Source of the DNA: Pedobacter sp014947265
Lineage (GTDB): Bacteria; Bacteroidota; Bacteroidia; Sphingobacteriales; Sphingobacteriaceae
DNA: 64,000 bases
Assembly: GCF_014947265.1 (NCBI RefSeq)
Contig: NZ_JADCNK010000003.1
Coordinates: 310,001-374,000 of the forward strand
Reading direction: 5' to 3'
The notes beneath the pieces were generated by a model. That model did no database searches. It was not told the origin of the DNA and was given only the letters and a program-made list of their open reading frames with translations. Position 1 is the stretch's first letter, and each line of letters begins with the position of its first letter. Made by a program: the position numbers and the translations under genes. Shown one piece after another: positions 53,587 to 63,423 of the stretch.

Positions 53587-53612
53587 AAAAATCACTACAA
53601 GTAGTGATTTTT
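53587..53612 (+). terminator. Terminator after the LuxR gene
   Basis: AAAAATCACTAC (53587-53598) and GTAGTGATTTTT (53601-53612) form a tight hairpin ending in a T-run, four bases after the stop codon. Confidence 0.8.
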
Positions 53613-53713
53613 AATGTTCAGATTTTATTCCAATTTAGAGTAGGTAATCTGTTTGGGAATAGGGTATTTTCCTCAATTCTCATTTAGGCCGCTAAACTCT
53701 CTAAATTCGCTCT

Positions 53714-55492
53714 ATGGATATGTTAGATGTTTGTATCTCGCTAGTTATCACGCTCTTCATCTTAAGCATGGTAACTGAAAAGCTTACCCAGCTGATCAAA
53801 AATTATAGTCTTTTTTTTAATATTTTATTTACGTTAGTTGCGGCTTCTCTCTTAGCTCGAGCAACGCTTCACCTGTTCAAGGATACTTTGGATTTAGTTG
53901 TTAAGATTTTAGGCGTTATAGTATTCGCTGCTAACTCGGTCTCTATGTGGCTTTTCACTAAAGCGCAGTCTCGAAAGCTGACCCTTGGCGTCTTAGTTAG
54001 TGTGGGAATTTTGAATCTAATATTAATATTTACTGATTTCAAATTCGCGCTATACCTGCCAACAGGTGCGCTGATTGGTTATTTCGCGATGATTAGCCTT
54101 TTTCCAGATTGGTTTATTGCATTCAGGCTTAAAAATAAGGTTTATAATAATCGATTATTTAAGCGCATCAATGCTGCGCCAAATACGCCACCTGAGCAGG
54201 ATAAAAGGGGTAAGGAAATTACGATGTTGAGTTTTTTGACTGGACTATTTATCGCTTACCTTTTTCATGCTAGTTTTCTGGATATTCTTGATGGATTGGT
54301 GAATCCTGGAACGTCTGGTTCTAAATTGCCTGATTTCAGTTGGCCAACCTTTCCATTTACCTTTGATGGCTTCGAGCCTTCATTTGAATCTTTTCACTTC
54401 TCCGCACGCTTTGCTGTGGGTATTATGTTGACCGGGTTTTTCCTCTCTTTTGGTTCTAGTTTCTTTCATGATTTGCTAGAGATGCTCTTTTATGCTAAAA
54501 AGGCTAAAGGTGCTATTTCGGATCCAGATACTTATCAAAAAACAAGTGCGGATGAGGTGGAGAAATGGGTTGAAAACTATCAGATTGAGAATTTTTACTT
54601 TAAGCATCAGCAACGGCTAATGAAGATGAATCAGATTTGTTCTGTTTCTGTGGCTAAGGTTTCCTGGCAAGATAAGTCCGTTCTGGGTTTATTAATTTAT
54701 ACTAAAGATAATAGGCTGAGCGGTAAGGATATCAAACATTTGTTTGTAGATAGGGATGCAAATGGAATGGAAGTAAAAATACCTTTTGAAGTAAAGTTTT
54801 CGGATGCAAGGGTGGAGCTGACCGTAGCTGAGGTTGGGGGAGTGGATGCTGTTATAAATAGCAAAGGGCCTATTGGTGCTGGTGGATCGTTGGGCTGCGC
54901 GCTTGGAATTGATGGTACTGTGGATAAGTATGTGATGAGCTGCTTTCACGTGGTAAAAAGCGCTAATCACTCCTGGGACTTTTCGCCTTTAGAAAATGAG
55001 CGGGAAGTGAAAATTTTTGGTGGTGATGTAATCGGAGATATTGTTTGTGCTGCGCTCAGGCCTGATGCAGAAGCGGCTTTGATTAAACTTAGGGGTTTTG
55101 TTCCTAAAATTCCTTTTTTTCCGGGACTCAGCGCGAAACCTTTAGTTGAAGGATTTGCCGGCACCAGCGATGAAGGGATGCAGGTTTATATGTATTCTCG
55201 CAAAGGGAATAAAAGGTGTTGGGGTTATTTGCGTTCGGTTTTACATAGCGATGATATGCCTTATGAGGATATTTCAGGGAATTATCAGATGAAAAAGCTT
55301 TTGATGGTGGTCAGCGAAAATGGTGGACATCTTCAGCAACCTGGTGATTCTGGTAATTTACTATTCAATTCGCGTGATGAGGTCATCGGGATGGTGTTTG
55401 GACGTAAAATTGGTGAATATACCTTAGCCTTTTCTATTGCGTCGGTTCTCGATATTTTCCGTGACCATGGTTTTAAAGTTAAACTAAATTAA
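53714..55492 (+). CDS. Multi-pass membrane protein with C-terminal trypsin-like protease domain
   Basis: 592 residues. About four hydrophobic segments occupy residues 1-135, with two more at about 174-195 and 235-255. After a soluble linker, the last ~210 residues form a chymotrypsin-fold domain: GGSLGCALGIDG, H412 in SCFHVV, D451 (or E453) in RPDAEAALIKL and S546 in PGDSGNLLF. The active domain follows an even number of predicted helices, so it is probably cytoplasmic if the N-terminus is inside. The next gene, 7 bp downstream, encodes an exported protein, so the pair may act across the envelope. The family architecture is not one I can name. Confidence 0.75.
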   Translation: MDMLDVCISLVITLFILSMVTEKLTQLIKNYSLFFNILFTLVAASLLARATLHLFKDTLDLVVKILGVIVFAANSVSMWLFTKAQSRKLTLGVLVSVGILNLILIFTDFKFALYLPTGALIGYFAMISLFPDWFIAFRLKNKVYNNRLFKRINAAPNTPPEQDKRGKEITMLSFLTGLFIAYLFHASFLDILDGLVNPGTSGSKLPDFSWPTFPFTFDGFEPSFESFHFSARFAVGIMLTGFFLSFGSSFFHDLLEMLFYAKKAKGAISDPDTYQKTSADEVEKWVENYQIENFYFKHQQRLMKMNQICSVSVAKVSWQDKSVLGLLIYTKDNRLSGKDIKHLFVDRDANGMEVKIPFEVKFSDARVELTVAEVGGVDAVINSKGPIGAGGSLGCALGIDGTVDKYVMSCFHVVKSANHSWDFSPLENEREVKIFGGDVIGDIVCAALRPDAEAALIKLRGFVPKIPFFPGLSAKPLVEGFAGTSDEGMQVYMYSRKGNKRCWGYLRSVLHSDDMPYEDISGNYQMKKLLMVVSENGGHLQQPGDSGNLLFNSRDEVIGMVFGRKIGEYTLAFSIASVLDIFRDHGFKVKLN

Positions 55493-55499
55493 TGTTGTT

Positions 55500-57224
55500 A
55501 TGATAAAAAAAATAGCTTTACTGACTTTGCTGATGCTTAGTTCAGGAATTTTTGCTTTCGCTCAGAATGTTCTCTTTTTAAAAATTAAAGACGGTAAATT
55601 GGAACTCGAGAAAAAGGTATCTGATAGTGGTACCGGTAATGAAGAAACGCCGGTGTTTGATTACAAACTATTGACCATTCAGGTTTCTGGTACTGCTGAT
55701 GAGGTCAAAAAGGTAAGTTTCGTTTTAACAGGTAATTCTAGTAAGGATGGTTGTGCTGCTGGCTCCGCACTGGATACTTTTGCTGCTTTTAAGGAGAATA
55801 CGGCAATGCCCTTTGCTGCTATGCTCAAGAAAATCAAGCTTGATGATCTTCCTTCTCGAATGCATTTTAGTTTTTTGATAGCTGGACAGTCTGCTAATTT
55901 GGATTTTTGTGTTCAAAAGGTTGGAGCTGTGGAGAAGGCAACTACTGCAAATTTACTGCCTTGCTTGAATCCAAGTTTTTATGAGTTGGCTGCCTATAGA
56001 CAAATCTATGGTGTGAATAAGGCATCGAAATTTTATGTATTGACGCAAGATTTAAAGGACTTTAATAGTGTTCCTCAAATTAAGCTCTATGATCCTTTGA
56101 AACCAGATGAGGTTAAAACTGCTGAGGGAATGAAAGTTGGGAGGAGTTTGATTATTCAGTTCAAAGGCTATGAGGAGAATTATGGTGAAATAAAAGCGCC
56201 AGTATCCTTTAGAGACTTTAATTTGGAAGATAAGAGTTTATTTCAATCTTTTTTAGCTGGTGGTAAATCTTCCACTGCCAGTACTGAAAAAACCACAGAC
56301 GATGGCAAAAAAGATAAGACAACTGAAGGCGTTACGCCTGTTGAATATAAAAATGCGATTAATGTGCTCATCACGCAATTGAAGAACTTACAAAATGATT
56401 TGGATTCAAAAAACATAGATGAGCGGTACTTTTTTTCGGTCTTGGAAGATTTGAAGCACAAATTGGTTGGGTGTTTTCCGGGATTAAGTGAAGGAAAATC
56501 GAGCGCGCTTGCTGCTTATTTTTTATCAAAAAACTTTGATGCTCAAACTAAAGCTTTGGGAGAAACTGCTGTTTCGGTTTTGTCAAGCATTGAAAGAACA
56601 ATCGGTAAGCGGGAACCTAGCGTGCAGCTCAAGAATGCGGATGAGGTGGCAATTGACGTCAGTTATTTTGGTAAGGGTTCCACCACTGCAGACGTGATCC
56701 GGCAATGGACTTATCCGCTACTATGGGGCTGGAAGGTTGATTTCAGCTCTGGTCTGATTTTATCAAGTTTGGTGAATGAAAAGTATTTGATCACTGAGGC
56801 ATCTTCAGTAACTGACCCGGCGACTAATACTTCGGTGGATATGAAAATGGTGCTGAAAGAAAAGCAAAGTGATGTGAGGCCGGGCCTTGGTGTTTTGGCG
56901 CATTTTTATCCGCGTATGAGTAAATGGTTTTCACTGGGACTGACGAGCGGTTTTCTTTTAAATGAGAATTTGGCGGTTCAGTTTCCAGTAGGATTGAGTG
57001 CAATGCTGGGACGTGAGTCTCGTTTGGTACTGAGTGGTGGCGTAATTGGTGGGGAAGTGAAACGTTTGAGCGCTAAATATAATGAAGGGGTTGCGGTTAA
57101 GGCGACAAGTCTTGCAAATATTTCCGAGGAAAATCTTCTTTCGACCCGAACTAAGGCGGGATGGTTTTTATCGGTTACTTATAATTTTGGTGGCACAAAC
57201 TTGGGTGGTACTACAGGTAAGTAA
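55500..57224 (+). CDS. Exported protein with possible C-terminal beta-barrel
   Basis: 574 residues with signal peptide KKIALLTLLMLSSGIFAFAQ. The N-terminal domain is beta-rich (LLTIQVSGTADEVKKVSFVL). A low-complexity acidic/lysine linker lies near 255-280, a helical middle part follows, and the last ~180 residues have alternating patterns and an aromatic end (GWFLSVTYNFGG), like an outer-membrane barrel. It starts 7 bp after the membrane protease gene and should be cotranslated. The family is not recognised; it may be a substrate, an anchor or the outer-membrane arm of the protease system. Confidence 0.6.
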   Translation: MIKKIALLTLLMLSSGIFAFAQNVLFLKIKDGKLELEKKVSDSGTGNEETPVFDYKLLTIQVSGTADEVKKVSFVLTGNSSKDGCAAGSALDTFAAFKENTAMPFAAMLKKIKLDDLPSRMHFSFLIAGQSANLDFCVQKVGAVEKATTANLLPCLNPSFYELAAYRQIYGVNKASKFYVLTQDLKDFNSVPQIKLYDPLKPDEVKTAEGMKVGRSLIIQFKGYEENYGEIKAPVSFRDFNLEDKSLFQSFLAGGKSSTASTEKTTDDGKKDKTTEGVTPVEYKNAINVLITQLKNLQNDLDSKNIDERYFFSVLEDLKHKLVGCFPGLSEGKSSALAAYFLSKNFDAQTKALGETAVSVLSSIERTIGKREPSVQLKNADEVAIDVSYFGKGSTTADVIRQWTYPLLWGWKVDFSSGLILSSLVNEKYLITEASSVTDPATNTSVDMKMVLKEKQSDVRPGLGVLAHFYPRMSKWFSLGLTSGFLLNENLAVQFPVGLSAMLGRESRLVLSGGVIGGEVKRLSAKYNEGVAVKATSLANISEENLLSTRTKAGWFLSVTYNFGGTNLGGTTGK

Positions 57225-57247
57225 CAATTGAGTTTTATCATATTCCA

Positions 57248-57285
57248 GGCAATAGTCAGGGTTTTAGTTAATCCTGATTATTGCC
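57248..57285. terminator. Terminator after the protease operon
   Basis: GGCAATAGTCAGG (57248-57260) pairs with CCTGATTATTGCC (57273-57285), with one G-T pair and a 12-nt loop. It overlaps the broken end of the convergent bestrophin remnant. Confidence 0.65.
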
Positions 57286-57733
57286 CGGTTACGATTGAAG
57301 ATGCCCATATTGCCACTCTGGCTTATTTGCTCCCATTCAGCAGGCTTTAAGAGCTGTCCTCTTAAAGTATAGACATACAAAATAATCCTATTGATCAATT
57401 TGCGTCTGGACTGTTCCAACTCGACTGGATCTGTGCTTTCATCCTCTATAAAATGCTTGATCATCGTCATCAATATCCGACTGTTGTTGAGTAGTGCTCC
57501 CCAGATCTTCCGCGCCTCCCAGAGACGGTCATAGGCCTGATTATTCTTAAATCCAAGGTAAAAAGCTACCGAGGTCCCCACTATCGCAACAAGTGGCTAG
57601 GAGATGATTAACCAACTGCTTCCAAAAAAATGAAAGAATACAGTTACTGTAGACATCCAAGCAGTAAGCCATATAAGATGATGCCCAGCGAAGGCGTAAA
57701 TAGAGCATAGGCTGAGGTTTTTTTCGTTATCAT
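57264..57733 (-). pseudogene. Broken bestrophin-family channel gene
   Basis: From ATG 57733 the frame reads MITKKTSAYALFTPSLGIIL, then shifts into ILTAWMSTVTVFF-like sequence (read as IWLTAWMSTVTVFFHFFGSS). A TAG replaces a likely tryptophan codon (IIS-stop-PLVAIV), and the frame resumes with GTSVAFYLGFKNNQAYDRLW, EARKIWGALLNNSR and GQLLKPAEWEQISQSGN. These are hallmarks of bacterial bestrophin-like anion channels. The C-terminal half is missing; the frame ends in an unrelated tail near a hairpin. With one frameshift, one nonsense codon and a truncation the gene is inactive. Confidence 0.75.
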
Positions 57734-58081
57734 AGTAGGTGATTTTATCGTTTGTCTTTCAGTAAAGATCGCGTTCAATGAAAGTAAATGTTTTGTTTAA
57801 AAAGTCATTTTGTTTTGTTTATAACGTCACGGGAAACCCTTTACATTTTGTACTTGAAGATTTTTAGGGTTTCAAGAAGCCATTTTATGCGAACCTTAAA
57901 GATGTAGAATTAGATAATTTAATCTAAAAGATATCAGAACTGAAAAATGTTAAGTTAGAAGGAAAATAGAATAAAAATTAAGCATATAAATTTGTAATTA
58001 TTTAATTATCATTCTATATTTAGTTTCATGGATACGTAAATACATTTTTTCCAAGCCTCATCTAAATTAATCTGTTTTTTT
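57734..58081. other. Intergenic region upstream of the kinase operon
   Basis: About 350 bp, very AT-rich from 57930 on, with no gene. It presumably carries the promoter of the downstream three-gene operon, but no clear box pair could be assigned. Confidence 0.35.
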
Positions 58082-61000
58082 ATGCACGCTCGCTCAAAAA
58101 AAAGACGCCCACCTGAAGTGCCCTACCCAAGTGTAGTGTATAAGCATTTTGTCGATTACCATGAAACTTCCCACCAGGAACATTCGGTGGTCACACTGAA
58201 AATCGACAGCGTTTTCGATTTCCAAAGAATCCAGTCTTTTATCGGAAACCTGAAAGCCGATTGTATTCCCCTTTTCAAAATCTCCGAAAAAATCAATGCC
58301 CAGGATTTTTTTACACTCCTGAAAACAGAAATACATTTAAAAGAAGCCATTGTTGTCGGTCCTAGACTAGATGCCACGTTAACATTAATTGAGAACATCC
58401 GAAGCAAAAACTCCACAGGACTAGAAAACAAAATCCTTCAATGGTACTTCAAAAACGGAAAAGGCTACTATTCGCCCTTATTTATAACACCTGGTAGCTT
58501 CTCGGATTTCAAAGAAATAAATAGGTTTGCAACTAACCTGCTCATAGCGGAGCCCTGCGCCAATTCCGGCAGTAATCAGGCAATGATATCCCGCTGTCAA
58601 AAACTTGCAGCGCTTGATATCATCATCAAAAAAAATAGCAAAACCATGTTTGAACATTTTGCCTATGCTTGTTTAAATGAAGAAATGCTGCAAGAAAATA
58701 CCGACCAGCTCACACTTATAGATGGCCAGGCAACCGTTGATATCCGGGACCTGAACTTTAGGGGGTATAAAATATCCAAAAGCCACATGAAACTGGGCTC
58801 AAAAATCCATGTCCGTGACTTTTACTATGCAAGCACGCTTTTCCAAAGCAGCTATTTTATCACCCGGTTTACCTTGCTTTTGGTCAAATATATCGTGAAC
58901 GAAATTGAAGGGCAAAAAAGGGAGCATCCTGGCCACACTACACTGGTGAGTTATGGAAAGTATTCAGAGCCTTTAGTCTTCCAGGTGATATCTAAACTCC
59001 GGCAGATTCACCCGAATTTACATTTTGACTATGAAATCATCAGCGATACCGAAGAAGCGATCGCTTTGAGGAATATAAAAATTCAGGAGCGTGATCATAT
59101 CTTTATTCTGGTTCCCATTGGTACCACACTCTCGACTGGTATAAAAATTAGGAATTTTCTAAATTCAGCGCCCTATTTTATCAAGGAAAGCTCAATTAGG
59201 CAACCCTACATCAACCTGTTGGTTTCTGCTAGCGGAGCCTTGGACAACCAGCGTGCCCAGGCATTTAACCGTGACAAAAAAAACAAAAACGACATCCTTA
59301 GCCAATATGGATGGGAACATATTGATGTCCGAAACCAGATCATTACTGTCAGCAGTTTAGACAGCAAGCCCCAGAAAATCCAGCAAAAATATTTCCTGGC
59401 CTTATCCACCAAATGGTATAATATCAACTCCTGCAAATTATGTTTTCCCGACCATCCCATCGAAGAAATACCCTTGATTGAAACCGACAGGACTTCGGTT
59501 ACCCCACAACTGATACTGAATGGCGACATCAACCATGGCCAAATCGATGCAATCTCTACACCATTTATATCCCTTTACGAAAAATCGCGGGACATACTCC
59601 TTGATAGGTCCTATCACCATTACGGGCACATTCTGTACGAGGGAGAAGAACATGTCCATTTTTTAAACCCGGTCAAATTCCTTGAAACCCATAAAGTAGC
59701 GATAGAAGAATGGCTGAAAGCCAAAAAAGTAGAATTGATGGAAAACTACAATCACGGAAGACAGGGGGAAAAGAAACTCATTACACTGGAAGAGCTCAAT
59801 ATTACCCTGATCTCTCCACAGGGAAACCTGAATTCCAATTTCTCCTCCCTGATTAATGATATCATATTCGATGGCAGGGCCAATGTTATCCAATATGACA
59901 CTAAAAACGACTTCGTTGAGAATTTCGTCCAGATTTACCACCAGACCATATTCCGCTCGGACTGCATCTACTTTATTGACGATCTAATCCTGACTGGGAA
60001 AACCTTCCACTCTTCAAACAACTTTATCCGACAGTGCCTTTTAGAGTATGAAACAGGGCTTCCACTAAAAGGTTTCGACAGCGTTTTCGTACTCATTTCA
60101 CGGGCATCGGTTGCTACACTAGCTGGCATTTCAGCCGAACTTCCGGAGAAAAAATACCCAAAAACCATATACTGCTTCAAGAACATTGCCATCCCGCCAC
60201 TGAAAGTACCACACATGGAATGCCCGATTTGTGCTCAGGGGAATACCTACCGTAAAATTGGCCAGAGCTCAAGCCTTAACAGTACCCGGGCATATTTCTT
60301 CCAGAAAGCCGGCAATCGTCGCCTTACCGATTTTGACAAAGACCAGCTGGGGAAGCCCTCAGACGTCTACCAGCTTAACGTCGGGGTTACCTGCGAATTG
60401 ACGGCAGAAGTCAGCCAGGATTATCCATTGGTTGATAAATATGTCTGGCTAAACAAAACAAACCGTCATTTGATAAAACTGATCATCACCGATTTAATGA
60501 TGAGCCCTGCCGCGGAAGATATTTTTGACCGGATAGACAACGTTTTCAAACTTAAAGGAAATGAAATGATCCGCTTTGTGAAGACCAAGCAAGTATTGAA
60601 GCAGTATCACCTTACTGATCAGGAAACTCAGGCGATGCTCATCAAGGTCCTTACCCTTCCGCCGTTTGTAAACTATAAATCAAAGAGGGAAAAAGTATTC
60701 CATTCCCTTTTGTTTGAAGCCCAATCGACATTTTTGAAAATCGTTGGCCGCGATGCTGAACTTTCTGACGAACTGCAAGGCAAATTATCACGCCGTTTTT
60801 ATGACTTCAGCTACCTGAAACTGATATTGAAGAAACTCTCCAACTTCAAATCAAACTACCTGCTCAGGAAAAGCACATTGACAATGTTTTTCGAGATCTA
60901 CCAGATGGGTGGCCAATCGGGTGAGGAGAAGAATTTCCGAGCCTACAGGGCCGAACAGCTACATCGTTACCAAACATTCAAGGCCCAGTACAAAGAACTC

Positions 61001-62968
61001 CTCCAGTCCCTAAAACCTGAATCACCCGGTCAGCATGGCGTGGCAACCCTCACCGAGCGTGCGCACTCAGGCAAGATTAGTGCCGAAGAAAAATACAAGA
61101 AGATAATCGACTATTGCAACCAGGCTATTGCCAACATCGGCATCATTGACAAATCCTTAAACGGCTTTCAGTATTTCATTGTTGCTTGCATAAAAGAAGT
61201 GATTTTTAGCAATGAAGCCAAAGCGATCAAACTGGAAGAAAATATCAATCAGATCTTCAGAAAGCCTGCAGAGTCTGCCCTTTACGGCATCTCACCAGAA
61301 TTCTACCATTTACTACGGGTCATTAAACTGGAAAATACAGGTATACTCACCCAATACCTGGATAAAACGGTTGCAACAAGAGGAGATTTACTGGGCGAAA
61401 TCGATTTTAGCTATGTCAACCGACAAAAGAAAAATTATGCTATCAAACCTCTTTATGACTTCCTTGTAGCAGAAAACCATTCCCTGGGCCTGAAAGGACA
61501 GATTGCCAATATTCCTTTCAATCAGTTTATGAAGATTTACAGTTTCCTTCACAGCGAATCCATTGGGAACGAGAACGGGACAAGAATGCCCCTGATCGAT
61601 AAGATCAGGTTTTTGCTTACCAAAATACTTGTGCTTTTTGAACTGAACGATATCAATGCGGAAATTTCCATCAATCTTTCGGATAAATCTTTCGAACGGA
61701 AAAAAACAGGCAAAAAGAACACTAGCCTCTATGCATTTACCAACGGTAAGGAAATCAGCAAAGCCATCAAAGCAGACAGCTTCGCATACCTACTACACAA
61801 AGGGATTGCCGCCAACCAGCCCGGAATCCAACAGACCCTGGTTGAGTACCGCAGGGTAGGGGAAGATTATCAGACACTGGTCGCAGACCTGTTTGATTTC
61901 AAAGGAGATAAAATCAACCATATGCACCAGGAGAAGTCCAATAATGTGAACCGCCTGGTTGAATTCTCCGATAATCCAACGCACCTTCTTTTTTTTAGGA
62001 TTGCCCCTTTTGGGTCTGAAGGAACGGAACAGCCTTCGCTCGCCGTATTGACCATCAGAGTGAATCAAAAGAAAAAAACAAACTGGTACTTTCCCATTGA
62101 GCGGCTTCGTTACCTGGTTTGTTTACAGTCCAAAATCGCTAACTTCATACAGGTCAATACTGAAAATGATGCTTTCCAGGCCTATATCGAAGAAAAAAGG
62201 GATTTGATGTCCTTAACAAGGTACCGCCACGGATTAGATAATTATTTCAACCAGATCAAATCCCAATTAAATAACTTGCGTGCCATCAGCCCTTATACCG
62301 TTATCGCCCCAGATACAGTTACCCTGAGCGAGTCGCACTTTCATCAACTGGATGAAAACGAGGATAAAAGGCTAACTCACATCAAATATGTGGAAGAATA
62401 CCTCACACTGGGGTTCTACCAGATTTTAATGTCGAGGGAATTAGTCGAAATTCAGAAAAAAAACCGCAAAGACAAGATGCGGATTTTCTCGGACAGCAAG
62501 AAGTTTCATTTTGGGCATATGACCGTAAAGGGACTCGAAAATAGACTCCGTGACAGGCTCGGCTTCGTGTTTTCCATCTCCAATCCTGTTGATCCCATGC
62601 CTAAGCTTGATTTCAAAGGATTTGACATCACGCTTTCCTTTAAAATAATCATCGAAATTTTTGACATGGTCATCCTCGAAATCATGACCAATGCATTCAA
62701 ATACATCAATTACGAAGATAATTGCTCCGTATCCTTTGAAATCAAAAAACGCGCCAGCCAAACCTACCTCGAGGTCAGGAATTCCTTCGGCTCGGATGCC
62801 AGTAAAATGCAAAGGGATATGATTTTCAGTGAAGGGAAAGGTCTGATGATGATTAACGATATTTACCTCAAACTCTTCGAAGATAACCGATTCAGATATT
62901 CAAACCCAAAATCCAAAAAGAAAATATTCACCGTTCGCTTACCCCTGATTCTAAAAATCCTGGAATGA
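58082..62968 (+). CDS. Giant phosphoribosyltransferase-like / histidine-kinase fusion protein
   Basis: 1628 residues. The first half carries two type-I phosphoribosyltransferase-like units: TTLVSYGKYSEPLVFQVISKL with VPIGTTLSTG (339-353), and IYFIDDLILTGKTF, whose DDLILTGKT (633-641) is a standard PRPP-binding loop. Two CxxC pairs (C451/C454 and C714/C717) may bind zinc. After a long helical middle, the C-terminus reads as a kinase core: H-box RYRHGLDNYFNQIKSQLNNL with H1383, N-box EIMTNAFKY (N1537) and G-box GKGLMMI (1585-1591). No signal peptide or membrane helix is seen. The stop overlaps the receiver gene start by 4 bases. A kinase that senses a nucleotide, base or PRPP is inferred. Confidence 0.75.
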   Translation: MHARSKKRRPPEVPYPSVVYKHFVDYHETSHQEHSVVTLKIDSVFDFQRIQSFIGNLKADCIPLFKISEKINAQDFFTLLKTEIHLKEAIVVGPRLDATLTLIENIRSKNSTGLENKILQWYFKNGKGYYSPLFITPGSFSDFKEINRFATNLLIAEPCANSGSNQAMISRCQKLAALDIIIKKNSKTMFEHFAYACLNEEMLQENTDQLTLIDGQATVDIRDLNFRGYKISKSHMKLGSKIHVRDFYYASTLFQSSYFITRFTLLLVKYIVNEIEGQKREHPGHTTLVSYGKYSEPLVFQVISKLRQIHPNLHFDYEIISDTEEAIALRNIKIQERDHIFILVPIGTTLSTGIKIRNFLNSAPYFIKESSIRQPYINLLVSASGALDNQRAQAFNRDKKNKNDILSQYGWEHIDVRNQIITVSSLDSKPQKIQQKYFLALSTKWYNINSCKLCFPDHPIEEIPLIETDRTSVTPQLILNGDINHGQIDAISTPFISLYEKSRDILLDRSYHHYGHILYEGEEHVHFLNPVKFLETHKVAIEEWLKAKKVELMENYNHGRQGEKKLITLEELNITLISPQGNLNSNFSSLINDIIFDGRANVIQYDTKNDFVENFVQIYHQTIFRSDCIYFIDDLILTGKTFHSSNNFIRQCLLEYETGLPLKGFDSVFVLISRASVATLAGISAELPEKKYPKTIYCFKNIAIPPLKVPHMECPICAQGNTYRKIGQSSSLNSTRAYFFQKAGNRRLTDFDKDQLGKPSDVYQLNVGVTCELTAEVSQDYPLVDKYVWLNKTNRHLIKLIITDLMMSPAAEDIFDRIDNVFKLKGNEMIRFVKTKQVLKQYHLTDQETQAMLIKVLTLPPFVNYKSKREKVFHSLLFEAQSTFLKIVGRDAELSDELQGKLSRRFYDFSYLKLILKKLSNFKSNYLLRKSTLTMFFEIYQMGGQSGEEKNFRAYRAEQLHRYQTFKAQYKELLQSLKPESPGQHGVATLTERAHSGKISAEEKYKKIIDYCNQAIANIGIIDKSLNGFQYFIVACIKEVIFSNEAKAIKLEENINQIFRKPAESALYGISPEFYHLLRVIKLENTGILTQYLDKTVATRGDLLGEIDFSYVNRQKKNYAIKPLYDFLVAENHSLGLKGQIANIPFNQFMKIYSFLHSESIGNENGTRMPLIDKIRFLLTKILVLFELNDINAEISINLSDKSFERKKTGKKNTSLYAFTNGKEISKAIKADSFAYLLHKGIAANQPGIQQTLVEYRRVGEDYQTLVADLFDFKGDKINHMHQEKSNNVNRLVEFSDNPTHLLFFRIAPFGSEGTEQPSLAVLTIRVNQKKKTNWYFPIERLRYLVCLQSKIANFIQVNTENDAFQAYIEEKRDLMSLTRYRHGLDNYFNQIKSQLNNLRAISPYTVIAPDTVTLSESHFHQLDENEDKRLTHIKYVEEYLTLGFYQILMSRELVEIQKKNRKDKMRIFSDSKKFHFGHMTVKGLENRLRDRLGFVFSISNPVDPMPKLDFKGFDITLSFKIIIEIFDMVILEIMTNAFKYINYEDNCSVSFEIKKRASQTYLEVRNSFGSDASKMQRDMIFSEGKGLMMINDIYLKLFEDNRFRYSNPKSKKKIFTVRLPLILKILE

Positions 62969-63423
62969 AAAAAATAGTCTATTTCGAAAACCAAAAAGTA
63001 CATTACGACTTCATCTACAATGCCCTCTGCGAGGAATATGATGTCTATCCCAAGCCTGAAGAATTCAAGAAGTTGTGCAGGATGTCACTTGCCTTTCTCT
63101 ATGATATGGAAAAAAATCTCAGACCGCTGGTCAGCTATCTCCGCTCGGTCAAAGCAGACCTCTATATTGTCGACGTGGCCCTGGCCACAGACATGGAAAG
63201 TGCACAGGATGATTTTACAGGGGGAGAGATCAGGAAAAATCTCCTGAGCAACCTTTTCCCAAAAACCACGGCCATATTCCTGACCGGGCACTACCGGGCC
63301 GACCTTGAACCGTATGCCCAGGAGGGAGACGATTTTCTGAGCAAATTTGACAATTCTCACTATCCACACGAAGTGAGTCTGAAACAGTTGAAGATATTAA
63401 TCGAAAAACACCTGCAGAAATGA
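62965..63423 (+). CDS. Single-domain response-regulator-like receiver protein
   Basis: 152 residues. The three conserved receiver positions are present: phosphoacceptor D70 in LYIVDVAL, T107 in AIFLTGHY and K127 in DFLSKFD. The usual acidic pair at the N-terminus is less clear (MKKIVYFENQ), so metal binding may differ. An extra helical insert lies at residues 30-60, and there is no output domain. The ATGA overlap with the kinase and the ATGA overlap with the membrane-protein gene indicate a fixed three-gene operon. The likely role is to carry the signal from the kinase to the membrane protein; this is inference. Confidence 0.75.
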   Translation: MKKIVYFENQKVHYDFIYNALCEEYDVYPKPEEFKKLCRMSLAFLYDMEKNLRPLVSYLRSVKADLYIVDVALATDMESAQDDFTGGEIRKNLLSNLFPKTTAIFLTGHYRADLEPYAQEGDDFLSKFDNSHYPHEVSLKQLKILIEKHLQK

